Shown: positions 17,523 to 25,803 of the stretch, piece by piece
Numbering within the stretch: the stretch's first letter is position 1
Layout: every line of letters starts with the position of its first letter
Assembly (NCBI RefSeq): GCF_044797955.1
Contig: NZ_CP085211.1
Span: 1,426,001 to 1,490,000 of the forward strand
Direction: 5' to 3'
Source: Idiomarina seosinensis_A
GTDB lineage: Bacteria; Pseudomonadota; Gammaproteobacteria; Enterobacterales; Alteromonadaceae
DNA: 64,000 bases
The notes under the pieces: generated by a model
Told to the model about the DNA's origin: nothing
Databases searched by the model: none
The model's input: only the letters and a program-made list of their open reading frames with translations
Translations under genes and position numbers: made by a program

Positions 17523-18586
17523 TCCCACCGTTGCACCCGATCAGCAAGCCTGCCATTCTCAATTAACTGCTGTAATTCGTCACCCAATCGCTGACCTGCA
17601 TCGATTGCCTGTTGCCAGTAACGGATTCGCTCTGCCGCAGGCATTTTCTGAAAATCGGTGCGGTCAGGAATTTTCGCGTAAGGTAAGGACTGCACAAATT
17701 CTCTGGAAGGCCCGATAAATATCACATTAGGCCAGTCACTGCCGTTTGTACGGCGTTTTTTTAAGCGTTTATCAAACCAGCCGGGGATAACTTCGTGATG
17801 AAAGTGGGGATACAGCACCAGCCCATCGACAGCTGACAAATCAACATCAAAGTGATAGTCGGTTATGCCGCCATCGCGGTAAATCCCGGGAGGCGCGCCG
17901 GGAATATCTTTTACCCCTTCCAGCACCATAGGAATAGACCCCGTTGCCAGTAATGCCGGCTGGAAATTAGTGTCGCTGAGCGGCACAAAACGGGTAGGTA
18001 AATCATTCCAGTGCCGGCAAAACTGCAAATTCGACTGTGGATGATGGAACAGCACACGTTCGTAATAACGTCCCAAAGCGCGCCGGTTAGCCGCATTCGC
18101 CAATGCAGATGAGAGCAACCCAAACATCTGACGAGGTCCCTCAGACGCGGTACTTCGCAAGCATCGGGCAACAATGAAATGATGCCTTACCCGGCTTTGC
18201 TGTAAAATGGACGTAACACCGTCTTGTGGCACATAGCGGTCCAGCAATAACCGAGCCTGCTCGGTTATTTCCCGGCGGTCAGGCTTATCACTGTAGGTTT
18301 GAGTGCTGTACAACTTTGCAAAGAGATCACTGGCAGCCACCGGGTCCTGCTGCCCTAACGAGGCAAAACGCCAGGCCCCTGCCGACGTGCCCAGGGTGTC
18401 CAGCGGTTGCTGTTTATGCTTAAAAAACTCACCAAATAAATAGCGATCCAGTCCCTGTAAGACAAACCATTTCGGCCCACCGGACGCGCCCAATAATAAA
18501 TCAATATCGTCGGGCTTAAGGCCCTGTTGTTTTATCTGTTGATATGCCCTGGCGCCGGCCTTGATGGATAATAAGGATTTCTTCAT
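17519..18586 (-). CDS. Patatin-like phospholipase family protein
   Basis: A 355-residue protein from the ATG at 18586, which leaves a 10-base gap to the upstream DUF3392 stop; an in-frame ATG at 18631 would run back into that gene. The glycine-rich oxyanion region is LLGASGGPKWF, the nucleophile elbow is GTSAG with the catalytic Ser, and the catalytic Asp is in YRDGGITDYH, the DGG of patatins. The Ser-Asp dyad is therefore intact. No signal peptide is visible, so it should be cytosolic or membrane-peripheral. It is probably a lipid acyl hydrolase; the substrate is unknown. It is transcribed with the small membrane protein DUF3392. Confidence 0.88.
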   Translation of the reverse strand: MKKSLLSIKAGARAYQQIKQQGLKPDDIDLLLGASGGPKWFVLQGLDRYLFGEFFKHKQQPLDTLGTSAGAWRFASLGQQDPVAASDLFAKLYSTQTYSDKPDRREITEQARLLLDRYVPQDGVTSILQQSRVRHHFIVARCLRSTASEGPRQMFGLLSSALANAANRRALGRYYERVLFHHPQSNLQFCRHWNDLPTRFVPLSDTNFQPALLATGSIPMVLEGVKDIPGAPPGIYRDGGITDYHFDVDLSAVDGLVLYPHFHHEVIPGWFDKRLKKRRTNGSDWPNVIFIGPSREFVQSLPYAKIPDRTDFQKMPAAERIRYWQQAIDAGQRLGDELQQLIENGRLADRVQRWD

Positions 18587-18596
18587 AGATAGCCTA

Positions 18597-18920
18597 TTAA
18601 AGTTGTTTTTTACGCTCAGCAAGCAATCCAAGCGTTAACAGAATGGCGACAACTGCAGGCGCCACCCACTGTAACGGGATCTGAGCTAATCCATCGGCCA
18701 GTAGCGGACTAAACCAAACCAACAGGTAGCCATAACCAAACGCACACACCAACACAAAAATGAGGGCGCGCAATAAAAAATGGAGACCACTAATCTGTCG
18801 CCGGATCATCTGATTGACATCGTTACCGAAGATGACCAGTAATGTGGCGACAATCATCATGGCAATTTGATACAGATGAGGTCGGACAAACAAACCCAGC
18901 TCGTTGAGCAATTGCAACAC
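18597..18920 (-). CDS. DUF3392 family small membrane protein
   Basis: A 107-residue protein with three predicted transmembrane helices (about 17-33, 47-72, 82-101) and a basic C-terminus AERKKQL. The pattern ATLLVIFGNDVNQMIRR is characteristic of DUF3392. No function is established for the family. It precedes the patatin gene by 10 bases and is divergent from xthA across a 137-base region in which I see no clear site. Confidence 0.8.
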   Translation of the reverse strand: MLQLLNELGLFVRPHLYQIAMMIVATLLVIFGNDVNQMIRRQISGLHFLLRALIFVLVCAFGYGYLLVWFSPLLADGLAQIPLQWVAPAVVAILLTLGLLAERKKQL

Positions 18921-19057
18921 AATGCACCTTTATTATTAATTATTTTGCGCAGAAGTATACGATTTTTGTCGCCGCCGCGCACCCTTCCTGTATCGCACCC
19001 CTGCCCGCGTTCTGATATCATTCCAGACACTAACAACCGCTAATTAATGATGCTTTT

Positions 19058-19870
19058 ATGAAATTTATCTCTTTTAATATCAATGGAATTCGAGCAAGGC
19101 TGCATCAGCTCCAGGCACTGATTGACAAACATCAACCGGACGTCATTGGTCTACAGGAAACCAAAGTACACGACGATATGTTTCCTCGTGCAGACGTCGA
19201 GGCCATGGGCTATCACGTAATTTTTCATGGACAAAAAGGCCACTACGGTGTTGCTTTGTTAAGTAAAAAGCCGCTTGAGAACCCGCAGTTTGGCTTTCCC
19301 AACGATGATGACAGCGCTCAGCGGCGGATGATTATGGGTGACTATCCATTAAGCAACGGACAAAAAATACGCGTTCTAAATGGTTATTTCCCGCAAGGAG
19401 AAAGCCGTGACCACCCGATAAAGTTTCCTGCCAAGCAAAAATACTACGCCGATCTGCAGGAGTACGTAGAAACCGCGCTGGATCCATCGCAGCCGGTGGT
19501 TGTTATGGGGGATGTGAACGTTTCTCACCAGGATTTGGACATTGGCATTGGCGAACAAAATGCGAAGCGCTGGCTACGCACGGGCAAGTGCAGTTTTCTA
19601 CCTGAAGAGCGCGACTGGCTTAATCATTTAATGAACTGGGGACTGACCGATACCTATCGTTTAATGCATCCGGAAGACACCAGTGAATACAGCTGGTTTG
19701 ACTATCGCTCCCGCGGCTTTGATGATAACCGCGGCTTGCGGATTGATTTAATTTTAGCTACTGAACCTTTAGCTTCAAACTGCGTAGAAAGTGGTATCGA
19801 TTATCAGCTCAGGGGCATCGAAAAACCGTCGGATCACGCCCCGATCTGGAGTACCTTCTCATACGACTGA
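19058..19870 (+). CDS. xthA: Exodeoxyribonuclease III
   Basis: This 270-residue Mg2+-dependent AP endonuclease/3'-5' exonuclease of base-excision repair is collinear with E. coli XthA (268 residues). It shows MKFISFNINGIRARLHQL (Asn), GLQETKVHDD (Glu metal ligand), LNGYFPQGESRDHP (Tyr), VVMGDVNVSHQDLDIG (Asp/Asn), LRIDLILAT and SDHAPIWSTF (catalytic His). All core residues are present. It is cytosolic. A CbiM-like permease gene follows after nine bases and is probably cotranscribed. Confidence 0.96.
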   Translation: MKFISFNINGIRARLHQLQALIDKHQPDVIGLQETKVHDDMFPRADVEAMGYHVIFHGQKGHYGVALLSKKPLENPQFGFPNDDDSAQRRMIMGDYPLSNGQKIRVLNGYFPQGESRDHPIKFPAKQKYYADLQEYVETALDPSQPVVVMGDVNVSHQDLDIGIGEQNAKRWLRTGKCSFLPEERDWLNHLMNWGLTDTYRLMHPEDTSEYSWFDYRSRGFDDNRGLRIDLILATEPLASNCVESGIDYQLRGIEKPSDHAPIWSTFSYD

Positions 19871-19879
19871 GGTGATGTT

Positions 19880-20515
19880 ATGGCGTGGGTTATTCATGCT
19901 ACTGCTGCTGCGGTGCTGTTGCTGGCTATTCGGCAAACCAACTGGAGGCTGTTTTACCACAGCCGCCTGCTACAGCACTTAAGTTTAGGCGGTATTGCCA
20001 TACTCAGTTTTGTCTGGCTGATGTCAGCGCGGTTAGATCAGGGGCTAAGCATTCATTTCCTGGGAATTACCGCACTGACGTTAATGCTCGGTTATCGTCG
20101 GGCGTTAATAGCCTCAGCAATTATTGTACTGATTAATCAGAGCTTTGCCGGTTACCCCTGGTCAGCAATCTCAAGCCTCTACCTTACTCACGGTGTTGTG
20201 CCGGCTACCGCAACGTATCTGGCATATGCCGTTATTTACCACCGCTTACCGCACCACCCTTTTGTTTACCTATTTGTGAATGCTTTTTTAACCGGCGCCT
20301 TAGCCATTGGCTTTACTCACTTAACTCATAGCTTGTGGGCCTGGGGGACCGGTTACCTTAGCTGGGATGCTGTGTGGCATAATTATGCCTTGATTACTCC
20401 GCTGGTAATGTTTCCGGAGGCTTTACTGAACGGTATGGCGGTCACTTTAATGGTGGTCTACAAGCCCGACTGGCTAATCACCTTTAATGATGCCACTTAT
20501 CTGGATAAGGGTTAG
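19880..20515 (+). CDS. CbiM-like energy-coupling-factor permease (orphan)
   Basis: A 211-residue membrane protein with about six helices, beginning MAWVIHATAAAVLLLAIRQ. The family pattern LPEALLNGMAVT appears here as MFPEALLNGMAVTLMVV, followed by YKPDWLITFNDATYL. CbiM proteins are the substrate-binding integral subunits of cobalt or nickel ECF transporters. No CbiN, CbiQ or CbiO gene is near, so it must share an energising module encoded elsewhere or work alone. It overlaps yfbV tail-to-tail by four bases. The N-terminal metal-coordinating His that follows Met in canonical CbiM (MHI) is not at that position here. Confidence 0.75.
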   Translation: MAWVIHATAAAVLLLAIRQTNWRLFYHSRLLQHLSLGGIAILSFVWLMSARLDQGLSIHFLGITALTLMLGYRRALIASAIIVLINQSFAGYPWSAISSLYLTHGVVPATATYLAYAVIYHRLPHHPFVYLFVNAFLTGALAIGFTHLTHSLWAWGTGYLSWDAVWHNYALITPLVMFPEALLNGMAVTLMVVYKPDWLITFNDATYLDKG

Positions 20516-20946
20516 TGCTCATGGGGCGGTAAGGTGTCCAGCGCACGACGAATAATCACAGCCAGGTCGTGATAGTCGGGTCCTCGCTTACCTTTTGGCT
20601 GGCAATACTCACCACTGCCTTTAAGTTTGTTTTGCAATTCTTTGTACCAGCTTTTTAATCGCGGAGATAACGGCTGTTTTGCCCGCCAGCCAAGCCAGTA
20701 AAGCCCCTGTAATGGTAACGACAACATAATGAGCGACAGCAAAATACCCTGCGCCAACTGCGCTGGTGGCATAAATTGGTAATACAGCACAGCATTTAGT
20801 ACCGCAATAGCAGGTGTCCACTGCTCACCCTTGCGGGTAACCGGAATAACACGTGACTCGGTGAACGCCGCTGTGACCGAATGATGAGGCCATTCTTTAG
20901 CATAAGACCGGCCGTCTTTCAGAACCTGTAGAAAACTTCGACGCAT
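20512..20946 (-). CDS. yfbV: UPF0208 membrane protein YfbV
   Basis: A 144-residue protein from the ATG at 20946, chosen because CAGGAG lies four to five bases upstream; an earlier in-frame ATG at 20985 lacks this. It matches the YfbV pattern: GRSYAKEWP at the start, ESRVIPVTRK, two transmembrane segments (about 45-85), LPLQGLYWLGWRAKQPL, SPRLKSWYKELQNKL, and DYHDLAVIIRRALDTL at the end. YfbV is an inner-membrane protein with reported effects on organisation of the chromosome terminus in E. coli; its biochemical role is not known. Confidence 0.9.
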   Translation of the reverse strand: MRRSFLQVLKDGRSYAKEWPHHSVTAAFTESRVIPVTRKGEQWTPAIAVLNAVLYYQFMPPAQLAQGILLSLIMLSLPLQGLYWLGWRAKQPLSPRLKSWYKELQNKLKGSGEYCQPKGKRGPDYHDLAVIIRRALDTLPPHEH

Positions 20947-21073
20947 GGCATCTCCTGAATTAATTACTGCTGCTATTATAACCAATTAGTTATCAATTGT
21001 ACGTTTACTAATCATCAAAATTTTTATATAAATATCAACAAGTTACCAGGTTACATGCCCTTCATTCACAAAG

Positions 21074-21096
21074 ATATCCACAGATAATGTGGATAC
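21074..21096. promoter_or_regulatory. Inverted pair of near-consensus DnaA boxes
   Basis: ATATCCACA (21074-21082) and TGTGGATAC (21088-21096) face each other across GATAA. Each matches TTATCCACA at eight of nine positions, missing only the first base. The core TATCCACA/TGTGGATA is a perfect 8-bp palindrome about 40 bases before the EIIA-like gene. It could be a DnaA site, another operator or a hairpin. Confidence 0.4.
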
Positions 21097-21133
21097 AGTT
21101 GCAGGCTGACTTGAGGTTTGCCAAGATACTCTT

Positions 21134-21634
21134 TTGTTCATCTTAGAGCGCACTTCAGTGTACGATAATTTATTTCCAATTACCGCTCCTGTGAGCGGCC
21201 GGGTGATAACCAATACCGGACACTCTTCAGCCATAGCCTCTAACCAATTATTCGGCGTTGGCCCAGTAATTGAGGTTAGCGGCAACCATGCCGTTGCACC
21301 AATGGCCGGTGTCGTCACCGCCATCAGTAGTAGTGGCGATTTTATTCAAATCGAGCACAGCAGCAAGGCAGTAATCACCTTAATCTTAGGACAGGGGCGA
21401 CAGTTTACCCACCACCCGGCGTTAAGTCGCTGCATTCGCCTGGGCCAGGCAGTCGTTGCAGGTGATAGGTTATTAACTATTAACCAGACATTATTGCGTG
21501 CAGAGCCACGTCAGCAACGCCATCTAATGGTATTATTACAAGCAGATCCGGATTTGGGCGGCTGGCAGTGGCCTGAGCAGGGAGCGGTTAGTAGCGGCGA
21601 ATCACGACTTTTTCAGCACAAAGAGGAAAACTGA
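21134..21634 (+). CDS. Degenerate glucose-type PTS EIIA-like protein
   Basis: A protein of up to 166 residues with the EIIA-Glc barrel pattern: PITAPVSGRV at 15-24, GVGPVIEVSGNHAVAPMAG at 41-59, IQIEHSS at 71-77, and GQAVVAGDRLLTINQTLL at 104-121. The phosphorylatable His of EIIA-Glc lies in VHFG; here the segment reads ITLILGQG (81-88), and the second active-site His is also absent (SGDFIQIE). It should not accept phosphate from HPr by the usual route. No ATG exists near the N-terminus: the start is TTG at 21134 or GTG at 21158. It overlaps yffB by one base. It may be a regulatory or structural descendant of EIIA. Confidence 0.7.
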   Translation: MFILERTSVYDNLFPITAPVSGRVITNTGHSSAIASNQLFGVGPVIEVSGNHAVAPMAGVVTAISSSGDFIQIEHSSKAVITLILGQGRQFTHHPALSRCIRLGQAVVAGDRLLTINQTLLRAEPRQQRHLMVLLQADPDLGGWQWPEQGAVSSGESRLFQHKEEN

Positions 21635-21978
21635 TGATTAATGTTTATGGTATTAAAAATTGCGATACAGTAAAAAAATCTCTGGCCTGGCTGGATGCAC
21701 AACAAATGGATTATCAGTTTCGTGACGTCCGCCAGCAGCCGCTGAAGACGGAAGAGGTTCTTGCCTGGATCGAGCAGTTGGGTACCGACGCATTGATTAA
21801 TAAACGAAGCGCCAGTTGGCGCCAGCTTACTGATGAGCAAAAAAAGGCTACCGACCCCACCGCTGTAGCGCAACTAATCATCGCAACGCCAACCTTGTTC
21901 AAGCGCCCGCTAGTAGAAGATCAGTACGGGTTTCATCTGGGTTTTAATGCAGCGACCTGGCAGCAAAGGTACGTTTAA
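21634..21978 (+). CDS. yffB: ArsC/Spx-like reductase YffB
   Basis: A 114-residue thioredoxin-fold protein of the ArsC/YffB family. It starts MINVYGIKNCDTVKKSLAWLD with the single conserved Cys at residue 10, then FRDVRQQPL, NKRSASWRQL and PTLFKRPLVE, where the Arg of the ArsC site lies. YffB proteins lie next to dapE in E. coli as here. Family members bind glutathione; an arsenate reductase activity is not implied. It sits directly against the dapE start with no gap. Confidence 0.9.
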   Translation: MINVYGIKNCDTVKKSLAWLDAQQMDYQFRDVRQQPLKTEEVLAWIEQLGTDALINKRSASWRQLTDEQKKATDPTAVAQLIIATPTLFKRPLVEDQYGFHLGFNAATWQQRYV

Positions 21979-23124
21979 ATGAGCTCATCAGCCACCCTCA
22001 GCTTAGCCAAACAACTTATAGCGCGACCCTCGATTACTCCCGCCGACGAGGGCTGTCAGCAGCTATTGGCAGAGCGCTTAGCCGTTTTAGGCTTTAACTT
22101 AGAACCGATGATCTTTGAGGATACGACCAACTTGTGGGCTCGGCGTGGACAAGGCAAACCCGTATTTTGTTTTGCCGGCCATACCGATGTTGTCCCGCCG
22201 GGTGATCCTACGGACTGGGACACGCCGCCTTTTGAACCTACCGTAAAAAATGGTTTTTTGTACGGCCGCGGTGCGGCCGACATGAAAGGCAGCCTGGCCG
22301 CTATGGTAGTGGCCATCGAGCGCTTTCTGACCCGTAATCCGCAGTTACCTTTTGATCTCGCCTTTTTGATTACCAGCGATGAAGAAGGACCCTTTATCAA
22401 TGGTACCAAGCGTGTCATTAAAACCTTACAACAGCGCGACGAAAACATTGAGTGGTGCATTGTTGGTGAGCCCTCCAGTACCGAATCACTGGCCGATGTT
22501 GTTAAAAATGGCCGCCGTGGCAGCCTCACTGGAGAGTTGTCAGTACTTGGTGTTCAGGGGCATGTGGCTTATCCGCACTTAGCCAGCAATCCAGTTCACC
22601 TGGCCGCCGCAGCATTACATCAGCTGGCTTCAGAACAATGGGATCAAGGCAATCAGTATTTTCCGCCAACAACCTTTCAGATTTCTAACCTGCACGCCGG
22701 TACCGGCGCCGGTAACGTCATCCCCGGGCGCTTAGATGTTTTATTTAATTTTCGCTTCTCGACGGAAGTTACTGCACAACAGCTGCAGCAGCGGGTAACC
22801 ACGTTACTCGAGCAACATGGCCTGGATTTCCGCCTTAACTGGACCTTTAACGGACCACCCTTTTTGACCGAACCGGGCACCCTGGTCAGCGCAGTAACCA
22901 AGGCGGTGCAGCAGGTATGTCACTATGCACCAAGCTTATCGACTGCCGGTGGAACCTCGGACGGACGGTTTATTGCGCCCACCGGCGCTCAGGTGGTCGA
23001 GCTGGGACCCGTTAATGCCACTATTCATAAGACCAATGAGTGCGTTAAAGTCAGCGACCTGGATTTACTGGCCGAGGTTTATGAGTCGACTCTGGAGCAT
23101 CTGCTGATGCAGCAGTCCGGTTAA
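21979..23124 (+). CDS. dapE: Succinyl-diaminopimelate desuccinylase
   Basis: A 381-residue dizinc M20 hydrolase that releases succinate from N-succinyl-LL-DAP in lysine and peptidoglycan precursor synthesis. Metal site motifs are FAGHTDVVPPGDPTDW (His, near 70), GRGAADMKGSLAAM (bridging Asp), TSDEEGPFINGTK (catalytic Glu and ligand Glu) and GPVNATIHKTNECV (C-terminal His). The lid domain spans about 180-295. All are present and length equals E. coli DapE. It follows yffB directly and is followed by an M15 peptidase gene after four bases. Confidence 0.97.
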   Translation: MSSSATLSLAKQLIARPSITPADEGCQQLLAERLAVLGFNLEPMIFEDTTNLWARRGQGKPVFCFAGHTDVVPPGDPTDWDTPPFEPTVKNGFLYGRGAADMKGSLAAMVVAIERFLTRNPQLPFDLAFLITSDEEGPFINGTKRVIKTLQQRDENIEWCIVGEPSSTESLADVVKNGRRGSLTGELSVLGVQGHVAYPHLASNPVHLAAAALHQLASEQWDQGNQYFPPTTFQISNLHAGTGAGNVIPGRLDVLFNFRFSTEVTAQQLQQRVTTLLEQHGLDFRLNWTFNGPPFLTEPGTLVSAVTKAVQQVCHYAPSLSTAGGTSDGRFIAPTGAQVVELGPVNATIHKTNECVKVSDLDLLAEVYESTLEHLLMQQSG

Positions 23125-23128
23125 TTCT

Positions 23129-23824
23129 ATGGGGCTTAATTTTGATCAACTCAGTGGCCAAACCGATAGCCACCTGGTTTTATTAGACAACGAACAGCAT
23201 CGGTTGCAGGCCGATGTGGCGACTGCCTATCAACGCATGCAAAACGATGCAGCCGAGGATGGTGTCAGCCTGGCCATTGCCTCCGGCTTTCGCTCCCTTG
23301 AGCGCCAGCTCAGTATCTGGAATCGTAAATGGCAAGGGCAGCTAATCCTGCGTGACCATGCCGGGCAGGCAATGGATATTGCCCGTTTGACTGGCGAAGA
23401 AAAGTTATGGGCAATTCTGCACTGGTCTGCTTTACCGGGTGCCAGCCGCCATCACTGGGGTACTGACCTGGACGTCTACGATCCAGCCCCGTTTACGGAC
23501 AGCAACCGACAGTTGCACTTAGTGCCGCCAGAATATACCCATGCCGATGGCCCCTGCTACACGTTGTGGCGCTGGCTAAAACACCATGCCGGACGCTACG
23601 GTTTTTTCTTCCCCTATGCGCGTTATCAAAACGGTGTGGCGGAAGAGCCCTGGCATTTAAGTTATCAGCCGCTTTCCGGTCCGGCACTGGAACAACTGAC
23701 GGTGGAAAAGCTTGCCGCGCTGATAGCTCAGCTGGATATTGAGGGTCAACAAACTGTGTTGGAACACATTAAGACAATTCATCAACAGTACGTTTTGAAT
23801 ATATGCCGGGAGTCAGCAGTATGA
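23129..23824 (+). CDS. M15 family D-Ala-D-Ala carboxypeptidase-like protein
   Basis: A 231-residue VanY/DacY-type zinc peptidase. It shows IASGFRSLERQLSIWNRKW, the zinc ligands in ASRHHWGTDLDVYDP (His and Asp, about residues 108-122), and the third ligand with the catalytic Glu in EEPWHLSYQPLSG. It should cleave D-Ala-D-Ala or related peptidoglycan peptides. No signal peptide is evident at the N-terminus (MGLNFDQLSGQTDSHL), so its location is unclear; a cytosolic role on precursors is possible. Its TGA overlaps the next ATG (ATGA). Confidence 0.88.
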   Translation: MGLNFDQLSGQTDSHLVLLDNEQHRLQADVATAYQRMQNDAAEDGVSLAIASGFRSLERQLSIWNRKWQGQLILRDHAGQAMDIARLTGEEKLWAILHWSALPGASRHHWGTDLDVYDPAPFTDSNRQLHLVPPEYTHADGPCYTLWRWLKHHAGRYGFFFPYARYQNGVAEEPWHLSYQPLSGPALEQLTVEKLAALIAQLDIEGQQTVLEHIKTIHQQYVLNICRESAV

Positions 23825-23982
23825 GCCAGGGTTCGGTATGGTTGATTATACTGCTGATATTCGGCGTTATTATCAGTAATTTGATGCTGCTTAAATACAC
23901 CAGTAAGTTTAACTGGCCGCGCAAAAAGGACAGTGAAAATCAATCGTCAGCCGCCCACAGGGCTGACGATGAAAGAGATTAA
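23821..23982 (+). CDS. DUF2897-like small membrane protein
   Basis: A 53-residue protein with one transmembrane helix: MSQGSVWLIILLIFGVIISN, then LMLLKYTSK and a charged hydrophilic tail rich in Ser, Lys and Asp. The pattern is that of DUF2897 proteins found near dapE in this order. Its ATG overlaps the M15 stop as ATGA, good evidence for translation by coupling. It ends four bases inside the convergent purC gene. Function unknown; E. coli has a small membrane protein gene (ypfN) at the same place. Confidence 0.75.
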   Translation: MSQGSVWLIILLIFGVIISNLMLLKYTSKFNWPRKKDSENQSSAAHRADDERD

Positions 23983-24692
23983 GACAACTGTACACCTAAC
24001 CGACGCGCAACCTCCTGATAGGCTTCAACTACACCGCCGAGCCCTTGCCGGAACCGATCTTTATCCAGTTTTTCGCGCGTTTCGGCATCCCAGAGACGGC
24101 AGCCATCGGGGGTAAATTCGTCGCCGAGCATGACTTGCCCATCAAACACACCGAATTCAAGTTTATAATCAACCAAAATTAGACCGGCTTGTTCAAACAG
24201 TTGCTTAAGGACTGCGTTGACCTTGAAGGTCAGCGTTTTCATCTGTTCGATTTGCTCTTTTGTAGCCCAGCCAAAAGCCTGGATGTGATATTCATTGACC
24301 ATCGGGTCGTGTAATGCATCGTCTTTTAGAAAAAACTCAAAAGTAGGTGGGTTTAAAGCCAGTCCTTCTTCGACCCCTAAACGCCGCACTAACGAGCCGG
24401 CTGCTACGTTGCGGACAACGCATTCAACCGGGATCATATCCAGCTTTTTAACCAATGACTCATTGTCATTAAGCAGGTTATCCAACTGTGTCGGAATACC
24501 TGCCTGCTCCAGCTGCGACATAATAAAGTGATTGAAACGGTTGTTAACCTGGCCTTTATTATCCAGTTGTTCAACCTTTTCACCGTCAAAAGCTGAGGTA
24601 TCATTACGAAACTCCAGTATCAGGCGACTGGGGTCGTCAGTGTGATAAACGGTTTTTGCTTTACCTCGGTACAATTCACTACGTTTTTCCAT
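23979..24692 (-). CDS. purC: Phosphoribosylaminoimidazole-succinocarboxamide synthase
   Basis: A 237-residue SAICAR synthetase that joins aspartate to CAIR using ATP in purine synthesis. It is the length of E. coli PurC and shows ELYRGKAKTVYHTDDPS, FRNDTSAFDGEK, PVECVVRNVAAGSLVRRLG, and LVDYKLEFGVFDGQVMLGDE with DGCRLWD. The gene is last in the dapA-bamC-purC operon, 19 bases after bamC, the order known in enterobacteria. It converges with the small DUF2897 gene. Confidence 0.97.
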   Translation of the reverse strand: MEKRSELYRGKAKTVYHTDDPSRLILEFRNDTSAFDGEKVEQLDNKGQVNNRFNHFIMSQLEQAGIPTQLDNLLNDNESLVKKLDMIPVECVVRNVAAGSLVRRLGVEEGLALNPPTFEFFLKDDALHDPMVNEYHIQAFGWATKEQIEQMKTLTFKVNAVLKQLFEQAGLILVDYKLEFGVFDGQVMLGDEFTPDGCRLWDAETREKLDKDRFRQGLGGVVEAYQEVARRLGVQLS

Positions 24693-24711
24693 AACCGGTC
24701 AAGACCCTATA

Positions 24712-25803
24712 TTAACGTTGATTCTGCTCTTGCAGAGCATCTGCCAATGCCGACTGAATAGCTTCTAACCACTGCTCGTCGACAAAATCGCCGTCACGAA
24801 CAGCGGTCAGCGAAGTTGCTTCATTATACTCTTCTAACCGCACTTCGTACTCGCCTTCTGCAATATTTAGCGCTTCGTAGTCATCTCCGCCGATAAAGAA
24901 GAAACCTGTATCTGGAGCAGAGTAGTCAACAAAATAGGTACCAGCTTCGCGGTTTAAGTCGTCTACAGATAATCCGATTTGCTCCAGTGCCAGACCCACC
25001 AGCGGCCAGGTGTTTTCAAAACTCATGTCAATAATCAGCGCAGCTTGCTGCTTGTTATTGGTACCAAGTTCGACCGGCACAACCTGGTTACCCTGATTCA
25101 TTACCGACTGTTGCTGCTGACGGTTAACCTCAGAAATAATGGCATTAAGCAACGCAACTTCAATATTATTTTGCAGCAGTTGCGGCATTTCTGTTGCTGA
25201 CTGATTTACGCTTTGCTCTGCTTCCTGCAAATCGATGGTCAGCGCTGTAGTGCGGCCGTGTTCAGCAGGTTGCTGAGTTAACCGATAACGGAACTGCTGC
25301 TCTATTTTTTGTGTACTCTGCTCACTAAAATCCCAGAAGCTGCTGTCTTCGGCATCGATTTCTTCAGCCCGGGAAATTGTTTCCGTAAGCCAGGTTGTCG
25401 AATTAACCTGCTGCCAGGAAATTTTCCGGCGCTGCAAAACATTTTCTGCGGCGCGCCAGACAAAATTTTCTACTGAGCCACCCATGCCGTCAACCACATC
25501 AAAGTAGACCCTTGATTCGGTCTCGTTTTCCAGTATCCGGCTGCCCAGCGCAACCGGTCGGATTAACCGTGGCGCACTGACATTCACTTCACGGCCAACC
25601 GGCCCCTGCAAAGAGTCAGGAGATGGAATACGGAAGTCAGACCGCTGTCGCGGCTGCTCCAAATTGTCAGGAGTCGACAGCTCGGTGCCTTGCTCCATAT
25701 CGGCGTAGTCAAAATCCCCACTGGCCTGTCCTTTCGGTCCGGAACTGCAGGCAGCTAAGCTTAAAGAAGCGCCGATTAAGATAGCAACGCGTGTTTGTTT
25801 CAT
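24712..25803 (-). CDS. bamC: Outer-membrane assembly lipoprotein BamC
   Basis: A 363-residue lipoprotein with lipobox LAAC at residues 16-19 and a long unstructured N-terminal part (about 20-95) that in E. coli binds BamD. Two helix-grip domains follow: one near 95-210 (SRVYFDVVDGMGG, RKISWQQVNSTTWLTETI) and one near 250-355 (FENTWPLVGLALEQIG, DYSAPDTGFFF). It is an accessory subunit of the BAM complex at the outer membrane. The start overlaps the dapA stop by one base. Confidence 0.93.
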   Translation of the reverse strand: MKQTRVAILIGASLSLAACSSGPKGQASGDFDYADMEQGTELSTPDNLEQPRQRSDFRIPSPDSLQGPVGREVNVSAPRLIRPVALGSRILENETESRVYFDVVDGMGGSVENFVWRAAENVLQRRKISWQQVNSTTWLTETISRAEEIDAEDSSFWDFSEQSTQKIEQQFRYRLTQQPAEHGRTTALTIDLQEAEQSVNQSATEMPQLLQNNIEVALLNAIISEVNRQQQQSVMNQGNQVVPVELGTNNKQQAALIIDMSFENTWPLVGLALEQIGLSVDDLNREAGTYFVDYSAPDTGFFFIGGDDYEALNIAEGEYEVRLEEYNEATSLTAVRDGDFVDEQWLEAIQSALADALQEQNQR

